A DNA stretch of 53,871 nucleotides from Reyranella sp. (GCF_004296935.1 NZ_SCVH01000013.1:1-53871); one strand, 5' to 3'. Positions 18,369-26,317 are shown, counted from the stretch's first letter. The notes: generated from the sequence alone by a model not told the origin. Numbers and translations: made by a program.

Positions 18369-19235
18369 ATGACGATTCGTTCCGAACTCGCGAAAGTCCT
18401 GCAGCACGAGGACATCAACTTCCTGCTGACCAACCGTATTCCGCGCCGGCTTGCGACCCGGTTTCTCGGCTGGTTCAGCCAGATCGAGAATCCGCTCGTG
18501 GCACGGGCGTCGATCGCGGTCTGGCGTCTGTTTGCCGATCTCGACCTCAGCGATGCGAAGGCACGGACCTTCAACAGTCTTCATGCCTGCTTCACGCGCG
18601 AACTGAAGCCCGGCGCGCGACACATCGATCCTGACCCGCAGGTATTGACGAGCCCGTGCGACGGTATCGTCGGTGCCTGTGGCACCATCTCCGGCACCGA
18701 ACTGCTGCAGGCCAAGGGGTTTCCCTATTCCTTGCAGGACCTGATGCACGATCCGGCGCTGGTCGAGGCCTATCGCGACGGCCGGTACGTGACGCTGCGG
18801 CTCACCTCGAGCATGTACCATCGGTTTCATGCGCCTCACGACGGTGCGGTTGAGCACGTGACCTACATTTCGGGCGATACCTGGAACGTCAATCCGATCG
18901 CACTCCGGCGCGTCGCCGAGCTGTTCTGCAAGAACGAGCGCGCCGTGATCCGCACGCGGCTCCGCGGCTCCGGTCATCTCGTGACCCTGGTGCCGGTGGC
19001 GGCGATCCTCGTCGCCAGCATCCGGCTGCATTTCCTCGACGTGACGATGAACATGAACTACCGCGGCGCCGCTCGGATCGATTGCGACGCGTCTTTCCGC
19101 AAGGGCGAGGAACTCGGCTGGTTCGAACATGGCTCGACGATCATCGTGTTTGCGCCCCGGGGCTTCAGGTTGTGTGACGACACCCGGGAAGGCGCCGTGC
19201 TCCGGATGGGCCAAGCCCTCATGCATCTGCCCTGA
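18369..19235 (+). CDS. psd: Phosphatidylserine decarboxylase proenzyme
   Basis: 288 residues, similar in length to the E. coli-type enzyme. It converts phosphatidylserine to phosphatidylethanolamine at the membrane. Landmarks are SPCDGIVG (catalytic Asp region), YHRFHAPHDG with the active His, and the self-cleavage site HGST, where Gly255-Ser256 is cut so that Ser256 becomes the pyruvoyl group of the alpha subunit. A C-terminal TIIVFAPRGF strand follows. The phosphatidylserine synthase gene is not in the window. No clear ribosome-binding site precedes the ATG, which lies close to the divergent aminotransferase start. Confidence 0.92.
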   Translation: MTIRSELAKVLQHEDINFLLTNRIPRRLATRFLGWFSQIENPLVARASIAVWRLFADLDLSDAKARTFNSLHACFTRELKPGARHIDPDPQVLTSPCDGIVGACGTISGTELLQAKGFPYSLQDLMHDPALVEAYRDGRYVTLRLTSSMYHRFHAPHDGAVEHVTYISGDTWNVNPIALRRVAELFCKNERAVIRTRLRGSGHLVTLVPVAAILVASIRLHFLDVTMNMNYRGAARIDCDASFRKGEELGWFEHGSTIIVFAPRGFRLCDDTREGAVLRMGQALMHLP

Positions 19236-19252
19236 CCGCGGGTGGCGTCCCG

Positions 19253-20314
19253 TCAGGACGCGGCCGCGTCCGGCATGACGCGGCGCTTCAGCGGTTGCCA
19301 GACACTGCGCGGGACCTGGCGCAGGTTGGCTTGGAACTGCTGGGCGCATCTCGACCAGGTAAAGTTCTCGGCGTGGCGCCGGCAGGCCGCGGGATCGCCG
19401 GTCACGGCGGCGAGGCAGGCGGCGCGCAGATCCTCGTCGACCGCGCCCACGTCCGGCACCGTGACGACGTCGAGAGGGCCGGGCACGGGATAGCCCGCCA
19501 CCGGCACGCCCGACGCCAGTGCCTCGACCATGACCAGGCCGAAAGTGTCGGTGCGACTGGGGAAGACGAAGCAGTCGGCCTGGGCATAGCGCATCGACAG
19601 CTCTTCTGTGTCGACGGAGCCGAAGAATTCTGTTCCCTTGTCTTGGCCGTAGCGACGCTTGAGTTCGGCGAGCTGCGGCCCGCCACCCACGACCCATTTG
19701 GTGCCGGGCAGGTCGAGGTCGAGGAAGGCTTTTATGTTCTTCTCGATGGCGACCCGGCCGGCGTAGAGCCAGATCGGCCGTTCGCCTTCGTGCGCGTCCC
19801 TGAGGCGTGGCTTGAAGGCCGTGATGTCGACGCCGCGCGACCATGGCACGAGGTTCTTGAAGCCCTGCGCGGCCAACTCATCGCGGATCGTCTGCGCCAC
19901 CACCAGCACGCCCGCTGAAGGCGCATGGAAGCGCCGCACGAAGGCGTAGCTCCAGGAGATCGGCAGGCGGATGCGGGCGTGCACGTATTCGGGGAAGCGC
20001 GTGTGATAGGCCGAGGTAAAGGGAATGCCACGCTTCAGGCAGAAGGCGCGGGCGGACCAGCCCAGCGGGCCTTCGGTCACCACATGAATGGCATCGGGCG
20101 CAAACAGCTTCAGCATGTGGGCCAGGCGCGCCGACGGGAACAGCGAGAGGCGGATCTCCGGATAGGTCGGGCACGGCAGCGTGTGGAAGCGGTCGGGGCC
20201 GAAGACTTCTACGTCGTGGCCCTCGGCGCCCAGGATCTGCGCCACCGTCTCGATGGTGCGGACGACGCCGTTGATCTGCGGGCGCCAGGCGTCGGTGACG
20301 ATGGCAATGCGCAA
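19253..20314 (-). CDS. GT4-family glycosyltransferase, probable lipid glycosyltransferase (Agt-like)
   Basis: 353 residues from a TTG five bases after the PlcP stop; no ATG fits the conserved start LRIAIVTDAWRPQINGVVRT. The GT-B fold has a donor-binding half with LYAGRVAIEKNIKAFLDL, VGGGP, GSVDTEEL, and the E-x7-E type motif FPSRTDTFGLVMVEALASG. This subgroup includes GDP-mannose- and UDP-sugar-dependent transferases acting on diacylglycerol. The close coupling to plcP reproduces the plcP-agt pair known from marine and soil alphaproteobacteria, where it makes glycolipids under phosphate limitation. That role is inferred from context; the sugar donor cannot be read from sequence. Confidence 0.82.
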   Translation of the reverse strand: MRIAIVTDAWRPQINGVVRTIETVAQILGAEGHDVEVFGPDRFHTLPCPTYPEIRLSLFPSARLAHMLKLFAPDAIHVVTEGPLGWSARAFCLKRGIPFTSAYHTRFPEYVHARIRLPISWSYAFVRRFHAPSAGVLVVAQTIRDELAAQGFKNLVPWSRGVDITAFKPRLRDAHEGERPIWLYAGRVAIEKNIKAFLDLDLPGTKWVVGGGPQLAELKRRYGQDKGTEFFGSVDTEELSMRYAQADCFVFPSRTDTFGLVMVEALASGVPVAGYPVPGPLDVVTVPDVGAVDEDLRAACLAAVTGDPAACRRHAENFTWSRCAQQFQANLRQVPRSVWQPLKRRVMPDAAAS

Positions 20315-20319
20315 CCGGT

Positions 20320-21138
20320 CTACTCCGCCGCCAACTGGACCGGCGCCAGCCGTGTCGGCAGCCTGGAAGAGCGCCGCGCGCTTTCCTCGGCCCAGCGCAC
20401 GATGCGCAGCCGGCCCTCGAAATCCTCGACCAGCGCGGTGCAACTTTCGACCCAGTCGCCGTCATTGCAGTAGAGGATGCCGTCGATGTCGCGGATCTCG
20501 GCATGGTGGATGTGGCCGCAGACCACACCATCGACGCCGCGCCGGCGCGCCTCGTTGGCCACGGCGTGCTCGTAGTTGGCGATGAACTGCACGGCGTTCT
20601 TGACCTTGTGCTTCAGGAACGCCGACAGCGACCAGTAGGGCAGGCCGAGCCTGCGCCGGCCCCAGTTGAACCAGGTGTTGAGGCGCAGCGCCGCGCCATA
20701 GGCCCAGTCGCCCGAGATGGCGAGCCAGCGCGCGTAGCGGACGACGCCGTCGAACTGGTCGCCGTGGATGATCAGCAGTTTGCGGCCTTCGGGCGTCTCG
20801 TAGATCGCCTCGTCCTCGACCCGCACGTCGCCGAAGGTGAGCTGGCAATATTGCCGGGCCGCCTCGTCGTGGTTGCCAGGGATGTAGACCACGTTGGTGC
20901 CCTTGCGCGCCTTGCGCATGATCTTCTGCACCACGTCGTTGTGGCTCTGCGGCCAGTACCACCAGCGTTTCAGGCGCCAGCCGTCGACGATGTCGCCGAC
21001 CAGGAACAGATGCTCGCTCTCGTTCTTCTTGAGGAAGTCGAGCAGGAGCTCAGCCTGGCATCCGCGCGTTCCGAGATGGATGTCGGACAGGAAGATGGCG
21101 CGATGTCGGGCAGGTGGATGACGCTCGATAACTGTCAT
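20320..21138 (-). CDS. plcP: PlcP-type metallophosphoesterase (phospholipase C; often named UDP-2,3-diacylglucosamine hydrolase)
   Basis: 272 residues from the ATG at 21138. GTG at 21174 or TTG at 21255 would lengthen it by 12 or 39 residues with no conserved sequence. It is a calcineurin-like phosphoesterase: SDIHLG (Asp19, His21), VGDIVDGW (Asp49 region), PGNHDE (Asn89, His90), IHGDQFD (His125) and CGHIHHA (His209, His211). The phrase DGWRLKRWWYWPQSHNDVVQ and the GDWVESCTALVE ending match PlcP of Sinorhizobium as I remember it. PlcP releases diacylglycerol from phosphatidylcholine and phosphatidylethanolamine under phosphate starvation. LpxH is the alternative, but the btaAB and glycosyltransferase context favours PlcP. 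Confidence 0.82.
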   Translation of the reverse strand: MTVIERHPPARHRAIFLSDIHLGTRGCQAELLLDFLKKNESEHLFLVGDIVDGWRLKRWWYWPQSHNDVVQKIMRKARKGTNVVYIPGNHDEAARQYCQLTFGDVRVEDEAIYETPEGRKLLIIHGDQFDGVVRYARWLAISGDWAYGAALRLNTWFNWGRRRLGLPYWSLSAFLKHKVKNAVQFIANYEHAVANEARRRGVDGVVCGHIHHAEIRDIDGILYCNDGDWVESCTALVEDFEGRLRIVRWAEESARRSSRLPTRLAPVQLAAE

Positions 21139-21248
21139 GAGGTCACGGTCATGTGGATAAATCTCGACCGGCACTAAATCTGTCGGGCGCGATTGCACGA
21201 CACGCAGCGGATTGTGTATGGAGGCCGTTGCGTGGCCGTGAATCGGTT

Positions 21249-21266
21249 GTGACAACTAGATGACAT
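21249..21266 (-). promoter_or_regulatory. Pho-box-like direct repeat upstream of plcP
   Basis: Read leftward toward plcP, the sequence is ATGTCAT, CTAG, TTGTCAC: two heptamers 11 bases apart, 12 of 14 positions matching a relaxed PhoB box. It lies about 110 bases before the plcP ATG and overlaps the first codons of the divergent kinase gene. No good -10 hexamer is found 10 bases downstream, so this call is weaker than the btaA box. Confidence 0.4.
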
Positions 21267-22198
21267 TCGCCTCGAATAGCGCCGTCCTGCTCATTCTCAA
21301 TCCAACCGCCGGCCGCCGCCGCCGCGGGCTGGTGAATGAAGTGGTGCGCCATGTGCGGGCGCTCGGCTGGGCGGTCGACCTGGTCGAGACCGCCGCGGCG
21401 GGCGACGCCCGGCGGATCGCCGAGACCTGCGATGCCGCCCGCTATGCCGTGATTGCCGTGGCCGGCGGCGATGGCACCATCAACGAGGTGGTGAACGGGC
21501 TCGCGGGGCGTAGCGTCGCTGGGCCGGCACTGGGCCCCGCCTTGGGCATCGTGCCGCTGGGGACCGCCAACGTGCTGGCACACGAGCTGGGCCTCGGCTT
21601 CTCGGCCGCCGCACTGGCTCAAACGCTGACGGCCGGCCGCGAAATCCTGATGCAGCCCGGCGAGGCGAGCGGGGCCGGCCGGACCCGTCAGTTCTCGCTG
21701 ATGGCGGGCGCCGGCTTCGACGCCAAGGTCGTGGCCGGCGTCAGTGCACCCCTGAAGCGCCGCCTCGGCAGGGCGGCCTATGTCTGGCGCTCCCTGGTCG
21801 AGGCCCGCCGCTACCGCCCGGTGCGCTATGCCGTCGAGGTCGATGGCGTGCGCCACGAGGCGGCGTCGGTGATCGTGACCCACGGCCGCCTCTATGCCGG
21901 GCCCTACGTCGTGGCGCCCGACGCGGCGCTGGGCAAGCCGCTATTGCATGTGTGCCTGTTTGAACGCTGGGGCCGCTCGCACACTCTGCGCTTTGGCCTC
22001 GCCCTGCTGCTCGGGAGGCTGCCGCGCACCGCGGGGTATCGCGTGATCGCCGGCCACGATATCCGGGTGTCGGTGCTGAGCGATGCCGGCGAGGACCGCC
22101 GCCAGCCGGTCCAGATCGACGGCGACGATGCACTCACCCTGCCGGTGTCGATTGCCCTCGCCGCGGGCGCCGTGCGGCTGTTGCGGCCGGCGTTGTGA
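21260..22198 (+). CDS. Diacylglycerol kinase-like lipid kinase (DAGK catalytic family)
   Basis: 312 residues. The DAGK catalytic fold is shown by LLILNPTAGRRRRG, VAGGDGTINEVVNGL (nucleotide-binding, about 67-81), IVPLGTANVLAHELGL and MAGAGFDAKVV, with a C-terminal QIDGDDA strand. Such proteins phosphorylate diacylglycerol, sphingoid bases or related lipids with ATP. Beside a PlcP-type phospholipase C it could return diacylglycerol to phosphatidate. It is divergent from plcP, and its ATG is inside the Pho-box-like repeat. Confidence 0.87.
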   Translation: MTFASNSAVLLILNPTAGRRRRGLVNEVVRHVRALGWAVDLVETAAAGDARRIAETCDAARYAVIAVAGGDGTINEVVNGLAGRSVAGPALGPALGIVPLGTANVLAHELGLGFSAAALAQTLTAGREILMQPGEASGAGRTRQFSLMAGAGFDAKVVAGVSAPLKRRLGRAAYVWRSLVEARRYRPVRYAVEVDGVRHEAASVIVTHGRLYAGPYVVAPDAALGKPLLHVCLFERWGRSHTLRFGLALLLGRLPRTAGYRVIAGHDIRVSVLSDAGEDRRQPVQIDGDDALTLPVSIALAAGAVRLLRPAL

Positions 22199-22215
22199 TG
22201 ACAGGAAAGATAGAG

Positions 22216-22304
22216 TTGACAATTCAGCAGGTTTTAGGCTAAATTTCTGTCATGCTGACGGTACTGCGTCAGAGCGCCCGCCGGCTCCGTCGCGCGGGCT
22301 TTTT
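22216..22304 (+). ncRNA. Promoter-hairpin-terminator element, copy 1 (candidate small RNA or leader)
   Basis: TTGACA (22216-22221), an 18-base spacer and TAAATT (22240-22245) make a promoter. A possible transcript from about 22252 has the hairpin CTGACG/CGTCAG and then a terminator: GCCCGC (22276-22281) pairing with GCGGGC (22294-22299), followed by five T. A second copy with a conserved spacer containing TTCAGCAGGTTTT lies at 40942. The size (about 50 nt) suits a small RNA or an attenuated leader. Confidence 0.45.
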
Positions 22305-22365
22305 GCTGTCTGCAATCATGAGGCCGCCCCGACCGGGCGGCCTTTTCTTTGGGAGAAAGCCATGA
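22252..22365 (+). other. Possible 37-codon leader ORF spanning two terminators
   Basis: The ATG at 22252 lies six bases after the putative -10, so translation would be leaderless. The frame is open through both hairpins and stops at TGA 22363-22365, overlapping the ATG of the next gene (ATGA). It begins MLTVLRQSARRLRRAG and is Arg-rich. It may be chance, but the coupling and position fit an attenuator leader. Confidence 0.25.
22321..22350 (+). terminator. Strong intrinsic terminator inside the leader of the next gene
   Basis: GGCCGCCC (22322-22329) and GGGCGGCC (22335-22342) with a five-base loop, followed by TTTTCTTT. Only 11 bases separate it from the next ATG at 22362, leaving no room for a promoter after it, so that gene must be reached by read-through. 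Confidence 0.75.
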
Positions 22366-23000
22366 CCGATCCGAAAAGCGATGCCGAGACGATGTACGGC
22401 CCGGACGAAGCACAAAATCCATCGCCGGGAACGGCGCGCATAGAGCTGTGGTATTGGCCCATCGGCTACCATGGCCACACTTTTCTCAGGTTCATCGAGG
22501 CCGACGGGAAAGTCCAGGAATTGCACGGCTATCCCGAGTCCAGAAATCCTGGCTCCAAACCCAGCTCCGACGATAGGCCCGACAGATCGATCGCCGATGG
22601 TTCGAAGTTGAGTGTCGTTCATGACTCGTTCGGTCCGTCGGGCAAGACCAAGTACGACGATTCCCGACATATTGCGACGGTGGCCTCGGGCCCGTCCGAT
22701 CGAATCTCCGAAATCTGGCAGCGCGGGATGGGGGCGCGGAACGCGATCAACGACGACAAGCGCACATTCGACTACAAGGTTGCGGATCCGAGTTACTTCC
22801 TGGGCAGTAACGGCGGACAGATCCAGAACAGCAATTCCGCGATTTATACGCTCGGTCAGGCGATGAAACTCGATCTCGATGGTCCGATCCGGAAAGCGGG
22901 TATCATGCGAAAATTTCCCGGCTGGGGCCGAGACTTGTTCGATCCGACGTACGACCGATACCTAGCGTCGCCACCCTTTCCGGTAAAGGATGCTCGATGA
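22362..23000 (+). CDS. Hypothetical protein with His...NSNS motif
   Basis: 212 residues with GGGAGA before the ATG. There is no signal peptide and not one cysteine. GYHGHTFLRFIEADGKVQELHG near 35-57 and QNSNSAIYTLGQAM near 164-177 form the order His first, then Asn-Ser-Asn-Ser at a helix start. This recalls permuted papain/NlpC-like domains found at the ends of bacterial toxins, here with Ser where Cys would act. I do not recognise a named family. Preceded by an attenuator-like leader and followed after 73 bases by a lipoprotein gene. The codon use looks less GC-extreme than its neighbours, which may indicate acquisition. Confidence 0.7.
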   Translation: MTDPKSDAETMYGPDEAQNPSPGTARIELWYWPIGYHGHTFLRFIEADGKVQELHGYPESRNPGSKPSSDDRPDRSIADGSKLSVVHDSFGPSGKTKYDDSRHIATVASGPSDRISEIWQRGMGARNAINDDKRTFDYKVADPSYFLGSNGGQIQNSNSAIYTLGQAMKLDLDGPIRKAGIMRKFPGWGRDLFDPTYDRYLASPPFPVKDAR

Positions 23001-23073
23001 ATACAACCAGAGATTGGTAGATCGAGAAATGCGCGCCCAACATTGTAGAGACCGAACTTCGAGGGAGCAGGAA

Positions 23074-23526
23074 ATGCCGCTTCATGGAAAGCACGGTTTC
23101 GCTGCGATGCTGGTCGCTTTTCTCGCTATTGGCCTGGCAGGGTGCGAGCGCGAATACTGGCCGCAACGAACCTGGGTGACGAGCGCGGCTGAAAACGGGT
23201 ACGAAAAGTTACCGGACGGCACTCGGCAGTACCAGAAGCCGTTCAATACATGGGTCGACAACCCGGAGCTGGCAAAGGCCCTGCAGGAAGAGATCGCGAA
23301 GAGCGGTCTCGATCGTGTCCTCGACAGGTATGAATTCGAGTGCAAGCCGCGGCCAACCGAGGGCTTTTGCGACGATTGCCGTAGCTGCGCGGCGGCCTTT
23401 TGGCAATGGGAGCGGAGCACGACTTCGTTCATCAAGCCCGGCTTCAAGCATCGAGGCGATGCGTTGGTCAGCATCCAAATTGGCCCGGGCAAGGCCGTGA
23501 GCGCGATGACCTACTGGACGAAGTAG
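23074..23526 (+). CDS. Small Cys-rich lipoprotein, possible partner of the upstream gene
   Basis: 150 residues. MPLHGKHGFAAMLVAFLAIGLAGC is a lipoprotein signal with lipobox LAGC, and GAGGGAGCAGG precedes the ATG. The frame is open further up but only this start gives a signal peptide. The mature part has FECKPRPTEGFCDDCRSC, four closely spaced cysteines suited to two disulfides in the periplasm. The family is not recognised. A lipoprotein behind a toxin-like gene is the layout of periplasmic immunity proteins, but that is inference only. Confidence 0.72.
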   Translation: MPLHGKHGFAAMLVAFLAIGLAGCEREYWPQRTWVTSAAENGYEKLPDGTRQYQKPFNTWVDNPELAKALQEEIAKSGLDRVLDRYEFECKPRPTEGFCDDCRSCAAAFWQWERSTTSFIKPGFKHRGDALVSIQIGPGKAVSAMTYWTK

Positions 23527-23690
23527 GTCGGCAAGTGTGTGTCCGGGGGAACGGTCGGCGGCACAACTCCGCGATTCGGGCCTGTTCGCCAAAGCCATCA
23601 GCGTTGTGTCGCGAGGTCGTGCCAAGTCCTTGAAGCAGCGCACCAATCGCGGCGTCGCGGCACACGCTGCGGTACGCCTGGTGCGGCTTT

Positions 23691-23711
23691 GCGGCACATT
23701 TCGTGTGCCGC
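23691..23711 (-). terminator. Hairpin after the lytic transglycosylase gene
   Basis: GCGGCACA and TGTGCCGC form a perfect 8-bp stem with a five-base loop, nine bases beyond the transglycosylase stop. No T-run follows on either strand, so efficiency is doubtful. Confidence 0.4.
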
Positions 23712-23719
23712 TCCTATGT

Positions 23720-24934
23720 CTACCGCACCGCCTGCAGGCGTCGCACCGTCTCGGCCGAGGGGTGGCCGTCGGCCGGCAGGCTGGTCTGCTGCTGGAACAG
23801 GCGGAGCGCCGAGCGAGTCTTGGGGCCGAGCAGGCCGTCGGTGTCGTCCTTGTAGAGGCCGAGCCTCGCCAGCCGGGTCTGGATGTCGATCACCGTCTCG
23901 CGCGACAGCGGCTGGTCGTCCTCCGGTGCCGCCTGCTGGACGCCAGGACCGCCCGCGATCTGGCGGGCGAGGATGCCGACCGAGAGCGCATAGAGCGTGG
24001 ACCGGTTCCAGTTCATGACCGCCTTGAAATTGGGATAGATGATGAAGGCGGGGCCGCGGAAGCCGGCCGGCAGAAGGATCGACGCGGGCTCGTCAGATGC
24101 GGGCAGGGCAGCGCCGCCTGCCCTCTTCACGCCCATCGCGGCCCAGGCCTTCACCGGCTTCTCGACGGTGGTGTCGGCCTGATCGAGCGGGAAGCCCTTG
24201 GGCAGGAACACCTCCTCGCTCGACGGCAGGCCTGGCTTGAAGCCGATGCCGCGCAGGAAGTTGGAGGCCGAGGCGAAGGCGTCGGGCAGGCTGTTCCAGA
24301 TGTCGATGCGGCCGTTGCCGTCGCGGTCGACGGCCCACTTGGTGAAGGTCGAGGGCATGAACTGCATGTTGCCCATGGCGCCGGCCCACGATCCGCGCAT
24401 CTGTTCACTGGTCATGTGGTTCATGTTGAGGATACGCAGCGCCTGCACGGTCTCATTGCTGAAGAAGACAGTGCGCTTGGTCATGCAGCCAAGCGTCGCC
24501 ACCGAGCGCACGACGCGGAAGTCACCCATGTAGGTGCCGTAGTTGGTCTCGATGCCCCAGAAGGCCATGATGTATTGCGGCGGCACGCCGTACTCGGCCT
24601 GCAGCGCATCGAGCAGGGCGCGGTGCTGCGCCATCTTCTGCTGGCCCTTGGCGATGCGGTCGGCCGACACCGTGCCGCCGACATACTTGGCGTAGGTCAG
24701 CGAGAATTCCGGCTGCCGTCCGTCGAGGTCGATCACCTTCTGGTCGGGCGTCAGGCCCTGGAAGGCCTTGTCGGCGATGGCGGCCGGCACACCCTGGCGC
24801 GTCGCCTCGGCCTTGATGCCCTGCAGGCAGTCGCGGAAATCGCCGCCCCCTTGAGCAAATGCGGGGGCGAAGACTGGTGTGGAAAGAAGCGCCGTCGTTG
24901 CGGCGAGGAGGGAGAATTTTGCGAAGGGGGTCAT
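23720..24934 (-). CDS. Lytic murein transglycosylase (MltB type) with peptidoglycan-binding domain
   Basis: 404 residues. An N-terminal signal peptide ends near AFAQG (about 28), sending it to the periplasm. It cleaves peptidoglycan glycan strands to 1,6-anhydro ends. The catalytic Glu129 is in AFWGIETNYG, and GSWAGAMGNMQFMPST is the family signature. The C-terminal 65 residues (TRLARLGLYKDDTDGLLGPKTRSALRLFQ) are a PG_binding_1 domain. No lipobox is present, so it is soluble, unlike E. coli MltB. It begins 13 bases after the pmbA stop and is probably the last gene of the leuA transcript. Confidence 0.94.
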   Translation of the reverse strand: MTPFAKFSLLAATTALLSTPVFAPAFAQGGGDFRDCLQGIKAEATRQGVPAAIADKAFQGLTPDQKVIDLDGRQPEFSLTYAKYVGGTVSADRIAKGQQKMAQHRALLDALQAEYGVPPQYIMAFWGIETNYGTYMGDFRVVRSVATLGCMTKRTVFFSNETVQALRILNMNHMTSEQMRGSWAGAMGNMQFMPSTFTKWAVDRDGNGRIDIWNSLPDAFASASNFLRGIGFKPGLPSSEEVFLPKGFPLDQADTTVEKPVKAWAAMGVKRAGGAALPASDEPASILLPAGFRGPAFIIYPNFKAVMNWNRSTLYALSVGILARQIAGGPGVQQAAPEDDQPLSRETVIDIQTRLARLGLYKDDTDGLLGPKTRSALRLFQQQTSLPADGHPSAETVRRLQAVR

Positions 24935-24947
24935 GGCCGCGAGAATA

Positions 24948-26300
24948 TCACGAGCCGGCGACGGTCAGCCCTTCAATTCTCACCGTCGGGGCGTTGGTCG
25001 AGCTCTTGAATTGCAGGTCGCTGGCCGGTGTCATGTTCAGGAACATGTCCTTGAGGTTGCCGGCCACGGTGATCCCGCTCACCGGCCAGGCGAGCTTGCC
25101 CTTCTCGATCCAGAAGCCCGAGGCGCCGCGACTGTAGTCGCCGGTGACGCCGTTGATACCAAAGCCGATCAGATCGGTGATGAAAAGGCCGCTCTTGATG
25201 TCGCCGATCAGCTCGTCGACCGACACCTTGCCCTTTTCCAGGTAGAAGTTCGACGTGCTGGGCGAGGGCGGGCCGGAAACGCCGCGCGAGGCATGGCCGG
25301 TCGGCTTGAGGTTGAGCTGGCGGGCGGCGGCGAGGTCGAGCAGCCAGGTGGTGAGGCGGCCGTCGTCGATCACCGCCATGCGCTTGCTGGCCAGGCCTTC
25401 GGCGTCGAACGGACGGCTGCCCAGCCCGCGCTTACGTAGCGGATTGTCGAGGATGCGGATGCCGTCGGCGAAGACCTTCTTGCCCATCGCGTCCTTCAGG
25501 AAGGACGTGCCGCGCGCCACGGCGCGGCCGTTGATCGCGCTCGCGAGATGGCCGATCAGCCCGCCCGAGACACGGCGGTCGTAGACCACGGGCACGCGGG
25601 CGCTGGCGGCCTTGCGTGGGTTGAGGCGGCGCACGGCGAACTTGCCGGCATTGCGGCCGACCCTGGCCGGCGCCATCAAATCCTCGAAGTGGACGGCGCT
25701 CGTCCATTCGTAGTCGCGCTCCATGCCGGTTCCTTCGCCGCCCACGACCGAGCAGGAGAGCGACCAGCCGCCGCGGCTGTAGCCGCCGGAAAAGCCGTTG
25801 CTGGCGGCCAGCATGACGGAGGAGCGGCCCCAGCCCGCCTCGGCGCCTTCGGAATTGGTGACGCCCTTGACCGCACGGGCTGCATCCTCGGCCTCCGCGA
25901 CCAGGGAGAGCAGCTTCCTGGCCGAGGGTCGGCCCCTGTCGTCGAGATCGAGGTCGGGCCATTTTCGAGCCAGAAGTTCTTCCGGGGCGATGCCGCAGAC
26001 CGGGTCCTCGGGCACGGCGCGGGCCATGTCGACGGCGCGCTGGGCCACGGTCCGCAGCGCCTTGGGCGTAAAATCGGTCGAGGAGACGAAGGCCTGGCGC
26101 TTGCCCACGAACACGCGCAAGCCCAAGTCGCGGCCCTCGCTGCTTTCGAGCTTCTCGCGCCGGCCCAAGCGCTGGGCGACCGAGATCGACTCGCCGTGGA
26201 CGTAAAGCGCGTCGGCCGAATCGGCGCCGGCGGCTTTTGCCCATTTCAGGAGGTCGGAGAGGAGATCGGCGTCAGGAGCGGATTTCTTTGCTTTGGCCAT
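24948..26300 (-). CDS. pmbA: PmbA/TldE subunit of the TldD-TldE metalloprotease
   Basis: 450 residues from the ATG at 26300. PmbA (TldE) is the non-catalytic partner of TldD; the heterodimer degrades unfolded peptides and matures some modified peptides. Recognised from EGRDLGLRVFVGKRQAFVSSTD, PVVYDRRVSGGLIGHLASAINGRAVARG, SRPFDAEGL and SNFYLEKGKVSVDELI, with the ending GASGFWIEKGKLAWPVSGITVAGNL. It has no HExxxH motif, which agrees with PmbA. The catalytic partner tldD is also in this window, at 49380-50825, in a different operon. Confidence 0.95.
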   Translation of the reverse strand: MAKAKKSAPDADLLSDLLKWAKAAGADSADALYVHGESISVAQRLGRREKLESSEGRDLGLRVFVGKRQAFVSSTDFTPKALRTVAQRAVDMARAVPEDPVCGIAPEELLARKWPDLDLDDRGRPSARKLLSLVAEAEDAARAVKGVTNSEGAEAGWGRSSVMLAASNGFSGGYSRGGWSLSCSVVGGEGTGMERDYEWTSAVHFEDLMAPARVGRNAGKFAVRRLNPRKAASARVPVVYDRRVSGGLIGHLASAINGRAVARGTSFLKDAMGKKVFADGIRILDNPLRKRGLGSRPFDAEGLASKRMAVIDDGRLTTWLLDLAAARQLNLKPTGHASRGVSGPPSPSTSNFYLEKGKVSVDELIGDIKSGLFITDLIGFGINGVTGDYSRGASGFWIEKGKLAWPVSGITVAGNLKDMFLNMTPASDLQFKSSTNAPTVRIEGLTVAGS

Positions 26301-26317
26301 GACGCCGGTTCTACGCG

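Noticed and set aside
22246-22265. CTGTCAT at 22246 as another Pho box
   Set aside because: No second heptamer 11 bases on; the bases belong to the start region of the repeated element.
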